A DNA stretch of 64,000 bases, taken from Pythium myriotylum. Its lineage: Eukaryota; Oomycota; Peronosporomycetes; Pythiales; Pythiaceae. This document shows positions 20,144 to 30,127 of this stretch, in pieces; position 1 is the first letter of the stretch; each line of letters opens with the position of its first letter. The notes beneath the pieces were generated by a model, which saw nothing but the letters and a program-made list of their open reading frames with translations, was not told where the DNA came from and made no database searches. The DNA is taken from NCBI GenBank assembly GCA_023091665.1, contig JALJCQ010000003.1, forward strand, positions 1,984,001-2,048,000, in the 5' to 3' direction. The position numbers and the translations under genes were made by a program.

Positions 20144-21023
20144 CCGATCTTGCGTCACTGTGATTGCGAAGTACGACGGGACCATATTGAAAAGCGCTCG
20201 TTCCCTCTAGCTTCAACGGATGCTCAAGCGCGATCTAAACAAGTTATCGCGTGATTAAATAAGGCATTGATTATGGCTCGGTCTTGCGAGGATATTGTTA
20301 ACCCAAAAGCTGTTCGGAAGTACCGATTGTGATGATGCGCTAGATCCATGGGTCGAGGTCGAGATTCCGAAGCATGAATCCCACTTGAACGCTCTGTACC
20401 AACGAGCATGGAGGACACGTGGTGTCAAGACGAGCAGCAGCTCCATGAACTCGCGTGTAACCGAGCACGGCTTCCTTGAAGTTCTGCACGTTCATTGCAG
20501 CAGGAAGAGCTAATCCGCGTAGCTTGCACTTTAGCCGCCTGAATAGCCTCAACAAAGACTTCCACATTCTACCAGCCAAATATCACGGGTGGGTCATCTT
20601 CCACGTGAACAGCGAGATCCATGATCTTGCCGAAGGGTGTTCCTCTCATCTTCGGGCAGGGTGACATCGATCGCAGTGGACTTATCTGCACTGCACGACG
20701 AGCAGGAAGCAGCAGGCGCAACCAAGTTCATCTTCGTGTTCGTGTTCTTACTCTTCGTCTTGCTTTTCTGTCTTGTGCTTCTTTCGCGCGATTCGGATAG
20801 ATGTTGAATGACGAGAGAGGGGATAGCAACATGAAACATGCAATGATATATCGCGCAACACAGTCATCCTTCATCGAACGACGCAACGGTCTCCGTGAAG
20901 CTATCCAACCAATCGTACAAGAGGCAGGTTTACCTCGCACTTCCCACATCTTCTACACTGTTTTTGAAGTTTTGTCATTTTTGTGGGGATCCCTGGACAA
21001 GTGTCAAGTGTGCTGGCCATGTA
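20144..21023. other. Intergenic region between tail-to-tail ankyrin genes, with coding-like debris
   Basis: About 880 bases without an intact gene. On the minus strand, pieces in different frames at about 20840-20345 (KMNLVAPAASCSSCSADKST, KIMDLAVHVEDDPPVIFGW, LALPAAMNVQNFKEAVLGYT) read like protein but are separated by stops and frame changes, so an old gene remnant is possible. I could not identify the source family. Confidence 0.4.
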
Positions 21024-22379
21024 TCAGGAAATTGCGTGTTGCTCGAGATCAGCACCGTGGGACAGAAACATTTTGACTACATCTTCCCAGAAGCTGGCTG
21101 TTTTCGATAGATAGTGGAGAGGAGTTAATCCAGTGTTATCTTGCGCGTTTGGGTCCGCGCCGTGTTGCAGCAGAAGTTCCACTGTCTCGCGAAGCTTCAG
21201 AGGTTCCCACATGTAGTTAAATGCAAAGTGGAGAGGCGTCTTCCCGTCAACGGTCTTGACTTTTGCGTCCGCACCATAGTCGAGAAGAAGCCGTGTCACT
21301 TGGAACATGTACGGCGGCGATGAGTGGGCTCGATGGAGCGGGGTCATGCCCTCTGCATCTGCAATATTCGGCGACGCTCCGTGTTGCAAAAGCACTTCTA
21401 GGACTTGATAGTGGTGGCGAATCGGTGCGAGCGAAAGGGCTGTGCGACCGAAGTCATCTTGGAGGTTAAGATCAGCGCCGAGATCGATCAACTTCGTGAT
21501 CGAGTGAGTGGTTGTTTCGTGCCAGAACACCGAGAAATCGACTTCATCGTACTCGGCTGCTGCGCGCATCAGTGGGGTCTGCCCCAAAAAATCGCGTGCG
21601 TCAATGTCAGCAAAACCATCGACGAATAGGATTTCTACGAAATGAGGAATCTTCGACCGCGCAGCTACGTGGAGGACCGCATCTTCTTTCGCGTTCACGT
21701 CGACGCCGAGCCGAATGAGTTTGCGAATGTGGGACTCACTCGTACGTGTCGAGTGAACCGCATGCGCGAGTACACGGGTGAGACCGACTGTAAACACCCC
21801 ATCCTTCACAAAGTGGTCCAATGTGGTGGTTTCTTTGGCCTCGTTGGATCGATACATAGGCATCGAAGCGTCGAGACGCGCACCGTTAACGTCAGCTCCG
21901 TGGGCGATAAGGATATTGATCGTATCGGCGGTGCCATGCGGACCCAACAGGCTCGCCGCCGTAGCCAGTGTTTGTGCTTGCTCGTCATAAGACAGGAAAT
22001 CGCGGAACGTTGATGATTCCAGCAATAGTTCGAGAACGTCGACTTCGCAGTTCCTCACGGCGAAAGGGATCAACTCGACACATAGAAAGCCGACCGTGAA
22101 CGGGACACACGGGACAGCGCCTCTGAATTGGCGGCCGAAGACGAGCTCGAGCGCGTCGATCTTGACAGGCGAGTGACCTCGGTAGAACTGGAACGTCTCA
22201 CTAAGGATCCACGCGCCGCGTCGTCGGAGCTCGTTCTTGAGAATCTCTCGCACGTCTCTGGATCCAAATGCGTCTCTCCCTCGACTAGCGAGATACGATT
22301 CGACCTCCAGCGCCGCGGCGACGGCAGACGGCTGCCCAAAGTACGCGCGCGCTCCATGAAGCTCGTCGAAGTCGCCCAT
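21024..22379 (-). CDS. Ankyrin-repeat protein, family member 5
   Basis: A 451-residue single-exon protein starting MGDFDELHGARAYFGQ, with the family module first (ELLLESSTFRDFLSYDE, LIAHGADVNGARLDAS, DGVFTVGLTRVLAHAV) and about seven ankyrin repeats after it, such as LLQHGASPNIADAEGMTPLH, LLDYGADAKVKTVDGKTPLH and LLQHGADPNAQDNTGLTPLH. It is the nearest paralogue of member 4, with the same spacing of all blocks, and lies inverted relative to it. It ends just after SHGADLEQHAIS, inside a repeat, as member 4 also does, which suggests the ancestor already ended there. Function unknown. Confidence 0.85.
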   Translation of the reverse strand: MGDFDELHGARAYFGQPSAVAAALEVESYLASRGRDAFGSRDVREILKNELRRRGAWILSETFQFYRGHSPVKIDALELVFGRQFRGAVPCVPFTVGFLCVELIPFAVRNCEVDVLELLLESSTFRDFLSYDEQAQTLATAASLLGPHGTADTINILIAHGADVNGARLDASMPMYRSNEAKETTTLDHFVKDGVFTVGLTRVLAHAVHSTRTSESHIRKLIRLGVDVNAKEDAVLHVAARSKIPHFVEILFVDGFADIDARDFLGQTPLMRAAAEYDEVDFSVFWHETTTHSITKLIDLGADLNLQDDFGRTALSLAPIRHHYQVLEVLLQHGASPNIADAEGMTPLHRAHSSPPYMFQVTRLLLDYGADAKVKTVDGKTPLHFAFNYMWEPLKLRETVELLLQHGADPNAQDNTGLTPLHYLSKTASFWEDVVKMFLSHGADLEQHAIS

Positions 22380-22592
22380 GTCGCGCTGGTGGTTAACTTA
22401 GCGGCGTTGGTCTCGCTCAGGTTGCCTTCGGGCGGAGGTTGAAGTTTATGCTGTGTGTACCACATAGAAGTACACATATCCGTGGTCATGTGGTCCACAC
22501 TATATGGCTGCAGTTGACCCATCCTGCGTCACTTGGGCAGCTCACGGTTTGGCTCCGGTTGGCCTCGACGACCAGAGAGATCCAGGACCGAG

Positions 22593-23407
22593 ATGGAGGA
22601 CGAGCTCATCGCGCAGCGCGACGCCGCGATCGCCGTGACCAAGGAGCTCCAGCGGCAGCTGCAGCAGCACCGCGACGTCGTGGAGCGCACGGTCGAGCGC
22701 CGCGCGCTCAACGCCGAGCGGCTCCGCTTCCACGCCGAGGAGCAACTGCGCCGCTCGCAGGAAGAGCGCGAGTGGGAGGCCGCCATGTGCTCGCGGCTGC
22801 TCTACATGTCGCTCTTCTGCGGCGCGTGCGGCGCCATCGCCGGCTGGATCGGCGGGCTGCTCGTGTTCATTGCGCTCTCGCAGCCGCTCGTCGGGTTTCT
22901 GATGATTCTCCCGGGGATGGCGTTTGGAACGATCACTGGGTTGGCGATCGCAAAGGTGAGCGCTGTCTGGCGTGGACTGGGCTCGTGACGGAGTGTTGAT
23001 GGGCTTGGTGAATATCGTAGACGCGCATTCAGCTTGAGAGCCGTCGGCGACAAGCCAAACGGCGGAGATCTTCGCGCCATGCAGAGGTCGAGATGGCTGT
23101 GAATGGCTCAGTTGACAGTAATGGGGAAGCGTTGGATCCATTGACTGGCGTGTCGAGCAGTGTGCTAGACGAGACTGTTGCGGCTGCTGCCGCTGCCGCA
23201 GCAGTCGAGCACGAGGCTTCCCAACGAGCAAGTGCTGCCGACTCGGACGGACGGACGACCTGGCTGGGACTCGGGTGGTCACTGGCAGGAATGACTTGGC
23301 GCACTTCACGAGATCTCGCCACTGGGCTTTACCACTCGACCGATTACGTGCGAGGCGTGCTACAGCCTGCTGAAGCGCCCCACAACGATACGAAAAAGAC
23401 ACAATAA
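22593..23407 (+). CDS. Small coiled-coil protein with two membrane segments
   Basis: Proposed as two exons, 22593-22955 and 23087-23407, across a 131-nt GT-AG intron, giving 227 residues. The first ATG (MEDELIAQRDAA) starts a coiled coil of about 60 residues (LQRQLQQHRDVVERTVERR) followed by two hydrophobic segments (LYMSLFCGACGAIAGWIGGL and PLVGFLMILPGMAFGTITGL). The splice joins LAIAK to VEMAVNGSV in phase 0; the second exon has an alanine run and a Trp-rich end (TTWLGLGWSLAGMTW). Without splicing, two separate small proteins of 132 and about 105 residues would result, which cannot be excluded. No family was recognised. The start is 213 bp from the divergent ankyrin gene. Confidence 0.6.
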
Positions 23408-23740
23408 CGACGACACAGAATCAACCCCATAGATTTGACTACTCCAGTTCTCCATCAGCCTCCTCCAGGGCCCTGCCGATTTCCGTTTTTTGTTTGAAGG
23501 TTCCACCTCGACTCTCTTCGTGATATCAACTTGTTCTCTTGATACTCGGCGTGCTTCCATCACCTGTTGTGGCCTCTATCGGGCCTCGTCGAACTCAACA
23601 GATCGACACCCTGAGCAAATCCCGAAGGCACTTCAACATGGGGCAACCAGGATCCAAAGGTTACGTGCGATCGTAACCCAAATGGAGGTTACAATGTAAA
23701 CCCAACTGTCAACCTGTGACGCGAGTCACATTCCGCGACG
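23408..23740. promoter_or_regulatory. PIGQ upstream region with a GGTTACG/CGTAACC palindrome
   Basis: About 330 bases before the PIGQ start. At 23659-23678 GGTTACG and CGTAACC form 7-bp inverted arms around six bases, and a looser one, GGTTACAATGTAAACC, follows at 23687-23702. A similar perfect palindrome (GGTTACACTGTAACC, 28510-28524) lies upstream of the OTC gene. They may be binding sites for a dimeric factor; none is known to me. Confidence 0.4.
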
Positions 23741-26166
23741 ATGGAGACGCTGTACTGGCCGCAGCGGCGCCTCTACGAGGCGATCCAGAAGGATCTTCGC
23801 TCGGGGGGAGGCGCCGCGGACAAGATCTACCTCTTGGGCTTCCGGGTGGGCAAGAACGCGGTCTGTGTGGTCGATTTTGCATCCGGTAGGAGGAGATTTG
23901 GGCAGCTCACGTGGGCTCCACAATGCGCTGAGGCGGGTTTGATTCCTCGTAGATCGTGGATCCGCCAGCGGCGACCTGGCCATTGTAGGCGTCTGTGTGG
24001 ATAGAAGTCGTCTGGACGGCAAGATTGCACACGCGGCGAGCTCGTCGGAGGTTTCCGTGGACTTCGAGCTGTCATCGTCGACGAAAGCAGACTCCCTCGA
24101 CAGATCGTTGCGTGTGAGCTCGAAGTCGGATTCATCCAGCGCGATTATTTTCTATGACGAAAGAATATTCGCGAATGGTCCAACGCGCTCTGGACTTGGA
24201 GCCGTGGGCAGCTTATCTGCACCTCTCCAGAAGGTGAATTTGTTTCCGATGGTCTCAAGATGCTATTTGACTCTAAATCGTTTGTTTGAAACTGTATCGG
24301 GATCCAGTTAAGCAATCACTTTGCATCAGAAGATTTGCTCTCTACTTCTACTCACACAAATGCCAGTATGCGAGGTGAGAGAAGTTGCAACTCCGGCACA
24401 TGCAACCCTGTTTGATGTCAGATTATTTCTCAAAAGCTTTCGAGGCGATAGCATACTATGCAATTGGGGTCCCATTTGCAGTCGCAAACACTGTGTGGAA
24501 GGGAACAATTAATTTGATACTCAGGGCCCGTGTTCTTGGCTGGGTGCCCGTTGGTCGTGGGGCAACGTTGAAGGTATTGACATTTTGAGTTGCTGAGGTT
24601 GATGGCTGTTAAACCTTCCAATGCTGAATCAGGAATATTCCCAGCTAGCTCACTTGCTCAATTGCCGGGGGTCCATGATGTTGGGATTGCCTGACCGGGT
24701 TCGTGCAAGATATGGACGCTCTCAAAGCGGTACGAAAGCCAATTCAAGCAGATCCTATATTCCAGAGCTCAAACTTTTTATTGTTGTTTCAGCTGGGTCG
24801 TACTCAGACATCTTCGACTTTCTCCTGTACTTGGTGTTGGATTATGCTCTTGGATGTGCGTTTGCATCCTTGTTGACATCTTTACTCGTCCCGATGGTCA
24901 CAGATATGGAGCTGTAAGTGTCTCCATGGTATGGTTCATGCAGTATCGCAGTAACTTACGTGGTAAGCTAGTTCCCCAACAATCTTTCTTGGTCTGCTTC
25001 GGGAAAATGTCGTCTGGCTCATGGGTGCGCCCGCTGGATTCAAGGTAATTGCGTCGATGATATCTTTGTAATGATGCATTTTGGTTGACAAGTTATCATT
25101 GTAGGTGAACGTCCGCCTCGCTGCAATACTGGGGAACGGTATCCTCATGTGGCTCGACTTCTGGGAGTTTCTTGTGAGATCTGCGACCACAAGTGTTGTT
25201 TGGGAGACTCTGGTAACCTCTTCCTCTGCACAACGGATCGCCTCTGGTGTGTGGCACCACGCAGGCCTCACGCTGCAACTGAGTGCAATCTCTGATATGC
25301 TATGGCTCATGACATGGAACTCCTACTGGGTCTTCCTCTATTTTACCAAACTCAACGCCATGCAACTTCGTCTGCTGTCGTCTTTGTGGAAACTCTTTTT
25401 GGGGAAGAAAAACAACGTTCTCCGAAATCGTGTCGACTCGTGTGAATACGACGTCAATCAGGTACACGATCTGGTTCATTACTACGCAAGTCACCGACTA
25501 ACTTGTTTTCCGTATGAAGCTGCTGCTCGGAACGTTGCTCTTTACGATCCTTGTGTTCTTGGTGACCACGAATGCTGTGTTCTTCGTGTTTTTTGGATTG
25601 GTCCGATTCGGCGTGTGGCTCTCGCTGGTTTCTTTGTGGCTACCCATCGTCCTGCTGCGTGGGCTGCCTCTCGTCTCGATTTTTCACCGATTGATGAAGC
25701 CGAGTCAGTACACGGAATCCCTCACGCTCGAAACACTCGATGATAGACTGGCTGGTGAGTCTCTTAGCATCTCTGACGTGAGTCCCAGTCGGCGACGCGA
25801 GCGTGACAATCAAGATCAAGATGCCGTCCGAGGCTTCCTGCTGCAGCAGCAACAAGCCTCCACATCCCAGAAGTTGCCTCTGCTCTTCCGTTTGGTTGCT
25901 CGACCTGCTGGCCTAGCCCATCTCTTCCACAGGTACAAACTTGACTCTTTGAGGAGATGGTCCAACGCCCATCCCATTTTAACTGCCAAACCTGTCGACA
26001 TCACAGATTGTCGGCATACCAGAAGCAAGTTGCACGGTCGTACAACGCATCTGCAATCGTCAACTCGTGCCTCTTTGGTGCCGAGATCGTTCCAGTCGAT
26101 GTATCCGTGCTGTTCGAGACGCCGACGGAAGTTGCCGAGCCTCCGATTAAGCAGAAAATGGAATAG
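23741..26166 (+). CDS. PIGQ: GPI-GlcNAc transferase subunit Q (PIG-Q/GPI1)
   Basis: PIG-Q stabilises the ER complex that adds GlcNAc to phosphatidylinositol, the first step of GPI-anchor synthesis. The start METLYWPQRRLYEA is followed by GT-AG introns that I place at 23886-23952, 24574-24632, 24730-24792, 24914-24971, 25045-25104, 25462-25519 and 25933-26006. An intron or two between about 24230 and 24385 could not be fixed. Family landmarks appear in order: AIIFYDER, DFLLYLVLDYALGCAF, RENVVWLMGAPAGFK, then the diagnostic GKKNNVLRNRVDSCEYDVNQ spliced to LLLGTLLFTILVFLV. The C-terminus ends PIKQKME. Several hydrophobic segments fit a multi-pass ER protein. The core match is strong; the N-terminal exon structure is partly unresolved. 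Confidence 0.88.
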
Positions 26167-26871
26167 ATCCATTTTCAGTCGCGGCTTCACCGACAGTTGC
26201 ACCCACTACAATAACGCGACCCAAAGGTCTCCTTCACCCACAACAGCGTCCTGTAATTGAAGGCAACAGGTCTCCACACACCAGAGCACGACTGGTCTGT
26301 GAAAAAAGATTGACGCATCTTGGTCAACACGGTGTAGCCATCATGTAGGTACGATGTACCCACTCACCATCACTCTCTATGGGTTACAGTATAGAGCATG
26401 ATTTCATCCAATCAGATCCATGCTTGTATCATCACGCCATCAGGCGCCGTTCTGTCCCAAACACGGTTTTTGGGCCACCTGTGGAACAGCCGCTCGGGAC
26501 GGGTTCATACCTGCGAAACCTGATACGTACTAGCTTAATTTGACTGCTGATCATCTCCGAAGATCGGTCCACCCAGTCCAACTACATACAAACCTCCTGA
26601 TTTCAACCCGCCATCTGGTACCTCCGAGAATGAATATGAGAATGATATGAGAAAGAATATGAGAACGAATAATCCAATATGAGAATGATCATCCCAGAAC
26701 AACCCAACCGTGGTGACATCAGCAAGAGTGGAAGCGGTGACAGTCTCGAAGCCCTGTCAAAGTCGATTGGAAGAGCTGCACGTCTTTGACGAGAGGGACT
26801 CGACTCGACCCCAGCCACGTGCCTCCGGAGAATCCAAGACGCCGCCTTCTCCAGAGCTCGCTGACGACAGC
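26167..26871. other. Desaturase upstream region
   Basis: About 700 bases without a gene. It includes the inverted pair CTCTAT...ATAGAG near 26377-26398 and an imperfect tandem repeat just before 26700. The open frame upstream of 26872 has no ATG and shows no conservation signal I can see. Confidence 0.45.
26626..26690. repeat. Imperfect tandem AATATGAGAA repeats
   Basis: Four to five near-copies of AATATGAGAA(T/A/C)GA occur within 65 bases (TGAATATGAGAATGATATGA, then AGAATATGAGAACGAAT and CAATATGAGAATGAT). The tract is markedly AT-rich compared with its surroundings and lies about 200 bp before the desaturase ATG. Confidence 0.75.
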
Positions 26872-28027
26872 ATGAGCGCCGACCTCAAGCAGCGCAAGGG
26901 CGCCAAGGCCCCCGAGGACGAGATCGACGACCTCGTGCCGACCGAGGAGACCATGAACGACAAGGAGGCGCCGCCCAAGTTCCACTGGGCCGAGGTCGTC
27001 TGGTACAACGTCTTCGTGCTCGCGGTCTGGCACGTCGGCGCGCTCTACGCGCTCTTCTCGGTCTTCCCGAAGAGCTCGCTCGCGCAGATCGCCGTGCTCT
27101 GGCTCGCGTTCTGGTTCATGTCGGGGCTCGGCATCACGGCCGGCGCGCACCGCCTCTGGGCGCACCGCAGCTACAACGCCAAGGCGCCGCTGCGTTTCTT
27201 CCTCATGCTCTGCAACTCGATGGCCTTCCAGGGCAGCATCTTCGAGTGGTCGCGTGACCACCGCGTGCACCACAAGGGATCGGACACGACGGCGGACCCG
27301 CACAACTCGGGTCGTGGATTCTTCTTTGCCCACATGGGGTGGGTCATGGTGCGCAAGCACCCGAACGTTCGCAAGGCCGGCGCCAAGCTCAACTTTGACG
27401 ACCTGCTCCGCGACCCGTTCGTGACGTTCCAGATGAAGTACTACATCTGGACTGTGCTCGCCATGTGCTACGTCTTCCCAACGGTTGTCGGCTACCTCAT
27501 GGGCAGTGCGTGGGCTGGTTTCTGGATCGGCGGTATCTTCCGCCACGTGTGGGTGCTTCACATGACGTGGTGCGTCAACAGCGTCGCCCACTTCTTCGGC
27601 TACAAGCCGTACGACCGCAACATCGCCGCCGTGGAGAACCTCTTCGTCAGCATTGGTGCCATCGGTGAGGGTTACCACAACTACCAGTACGTCAATTTTT
27701 GGTGTCTACAATGCTTCTCTGAATCAGGTGCTGACTACTTTTCCTTTCTTGCTGCGCAGCCACAAGTACCCGGCCGACTACGCGACCAGTGAGTGGGGCA
27801 TCACCTCGGGCCATTGGAACCCGACGAAGCTGTTCATTGACGGGTGTGCCGCTATCGGCCTTGCCAGCGACCTCAAGCGCAGCCGCACGGCAGCCGCGAC
27901 GCGCGAGCGTCTCGCCATCAAGGTCCATGAGGAACGCCTCAAGGCTGGCGTCCAGGCCCAGATCTCGGGCATGGACTCGTTCATTGGTCGCATGTTCTTT
28001 GGCCGATCGGAGGAGCAGATCTTCTAA
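26872..28027 (+). CDS. Acyl-CoA delta-9 type fatty acid desaturase
   Basis: Two exons, 26872-27686 and 27760-28027 (73-nt intron), encode 360 residues. It would introduce a double bond into saturated acyl-CoA at the ER, using cytochrome b5 electrons. The three iron-binding histidine boxes are present: HRLWAH, then DHRVHHK, then EGYHNYHH, the last created only by splicing (CA at the end of exon 1 plus C from exon 2), which fixes the intron. Membrane segments WYNVFVLAVWHVGALYALFS and IAVLWLAFWFMSGLGI precede the first box. The start is the first in-frame ATG (MSADLKQRKGAK). No C-terminal cytochrome b5 domain is seen, unlike fungal OLE1, so it resembles the animal SCD layout. Very high third-position GC suggests strong expression. 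Confidence 0.95.
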
Positions 28028-28693
28028 GTGTGTTCGGGCACGGAGATGGGTGTAGTTGGAGCGTCAAAGTGTCGCTAGAAGCAGCAACGTACAAAATACA
28101 GCAATGATTCAAACTAGCCCTCGCCCCGTTGCTGTCTCCCTAGTAGCCCCAAGGCAACATTCACCATGCACACGCGACACCTCGACGACTCCAGCAAATC
28201 CTCTTCCAACAATCCAACTTGGCCAAGCGAGTCCACCAGGACAATTCTCTCATCAGTCATCGCTGGGATTGACCTCCTTCGTGTCTCGTTCCCAATCTGG
28301 TTTTTCGACTCGGTCAGGAAGGTTCTTCTGACAACCCCACGGTTGAAGAACAACGGACAGTCTCCACGATCATCATACCAATCACCACAACTCTTCCTGT
28401 AGGAGAATTTGATTCCCCACGCTGCTCACTCCCCATGGTGCATCGTGGGAATCCGTGATCGCCCGATGCACAGCAAGAAGATCTCGGCGAATGTTGAAGT
28501 TGACCTGGAGGTTACACTGTAACCTTCCCTTCCTTCGCTTCCCTCACCACACGAGTCTTCTCGTGGCCATGTACCGTCGCCGACATTACGATCTTTCGGA
28601 ATTGTGCAAACACCCCCCAAGGATCCAAGGCAATCTTCATGGCCACGAGGTGACGGCGTCTCTTCCCACATCTCCTTCCTCCGTGACGCGACC
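28028..28693. other. Intergenic region upstream of OTC
   Basis: About 660 bases. Open frames such as 28166-28402 show no domain. The perfect palindrome GGTTACACTGTAACC at 28510-28524 lies about 170 bp before the OTC ATG and resembles the arms found upstream of PIGQ. Confidence 0.45.
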
Positions 28694-29809
28694 ATGTTCC
28701 CCGTCCGCGCGGCGCTCGCCGCCGTCTCCACGCGCCTCGCGAGCCGCTCGCGAAGTTTCGCGTCGATCGCGTCACCGCCGGCCGCGCTGGCGTCGCTCAA
28801 AGGCGGCAACTTCCTCTCGACCGCGCAGCTCTCGAGCGTCGAGTTCCAGGCGCTCGTGGACCAGGCCATCGCGTTCAAGAAGGTCTACTCGGACCCGGCG
28901 ACCAAGGCCGCGGCGCCCAAGCCGCTCACGGGCGAGATCTGTTCGATGATCTTCCAGAAGCGCAGCACGCGCACGCGCATCTCGAGCGAAGTCGGCATGC
29001 ACTTGCTCGGCGGCAAGGCGCTCTTCCTCTCGTCCGACGACATCCAGCTGGGCGTGAACGAGACCCTCAAGGACACGGCGCTCGTGCTCTCGCGCTTCAA
29101 CAGCATCATCCTCGCGCGCGTGTACGCCCAGAGCGACGTCGAAGAGCTCGCGCAGCTCGCCTCCGTGCCCGTCATCAACGCGCTCTCGGACAAGTACCAC
29201 CCGCTGCAGGCGCTGGCTGACTACATGACGGTCAAGGAGCACTTCGGCAAGCTCAGCGACCTCACGTTTGCATGGGTCGGCGACGGCAACAACGTCCTTC
29301 ACGATTACATGCTCGCGGCGCCCAAGGTCGGCGCGAATGTTCGTATCGCGACCCCCGTCGGCTATGAGCCGGACGCGGACGTCGTGGCTGAGACCCAGCG
29401 ACTTGCAAAGGTGAGATTCTGAGCATTCATGGTGTTGCGAGCGGAGTTTCCAGTGTACTGACTGAGCTCTCGTTGCGTATTCTAGGAGCACGGCACGTCG
29501 GTCTTTTTGACGACGGACCCGGTGGAAGCGGTCAAGGGTGCCAACGTCGTAGCGACGGATACGTGGATCAGCATGGGCCAAGAAGACGAGAAGAAAGAGC
29601 GACTCGCTAGCTTTGCTGGGTACCAAGTAACCAAGAACATGCTCATCCACGCGGCGAACGACCACATCTTCCTCCACTGCCTGCCTCGCCACAGCGAAGA
29701 AGTCGATGATGAAGTGTTTTACTCGCCCAAGTCGCTCGTGTTTGACGAGGCTGAGAACCGGCTATGGACTGTCATGGCTGTCTACGCCGCACTACTCGGC
29801 AAGTTCTAA
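28694..29809 (+). CDS. OTC: Ornithine carbamoyltransferase, mitochondrial
   Basis: Two exons, 28694-29410 and 29486-29809 (75-nt intron), encode 346 residues. The enzyme makes citrulline from ornithine and carbamoyl phosphate in arginine synthesis. The first 30 residues ([20 protein letters not shown]) are Arg/Ser/Ala-rich with no acidic residues, a typical mitochondrial presequence. Carbamoyl-phosphate contacts are STRTR and HPLQALAD; ornithine contacts are [12 protein letters not shown] and the catalytic-cysteine motif HCLPRH. The C-terminus [18 protein letters not shown] is complete. The start MFPVRAAL is the first ATG of the frame. The symbol follows the animal name; fungal orthologues are called ARG3. 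Confidence 0.96.
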
Positions 29810-30127
29810 GGTTGCTACTCCCCAAAGAAATCGAAGCTTTTCGTTCTATTTTATCCAACATATTGGAGTGCTGCGACGTCGTTTTTGACTGTATGCAGGC
29901 CGTTATTCTCCACGAAAGCGTCGTGAAAGGTCGGGTGTTTCAACATTTGAGAAGGCGGCGTGAGGAGGCGCTGAGGCTTGCGCGGGCTTCAGCATTCTCG
30001 ATCTCTCACCGCTTGAACGAGTGGAAGGCGAGGAATTGGAGGATTGAACGAAACGAGTTAGGGGAAAAGAGCGGTGTCTGAGTCGAGTCAAAGCGGCTGT
30101 GGAGGAGCGAGAAAGTAGCGGGTAGCC
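29810..30127. other. Short intergenic region between OTC and dynein
   Basis: About 320 bases holding the OTC 3' end and dynein promoter. No motif or gene is recognised. Confidence 0.4.

Noticed and set aside
22542..23402. 286-codon minus-strand frame over the small membrane gene
   Set aside because: Low-order Arg/Gln/Ser-rich translation; the plus strand has clear coiled-coil and membrane segments.
26719..27678. 319-codon frame antisense to the desaturase
   Set aside because: Its His/Val/Glu/Arg-rich translation is the mirror of GC3-biased coding on the other strand.
28772..29692. 306-codon frame antisense to OTC
   Set aside because: A codon-bias shadow that also runs through the OTC intron; no domain.
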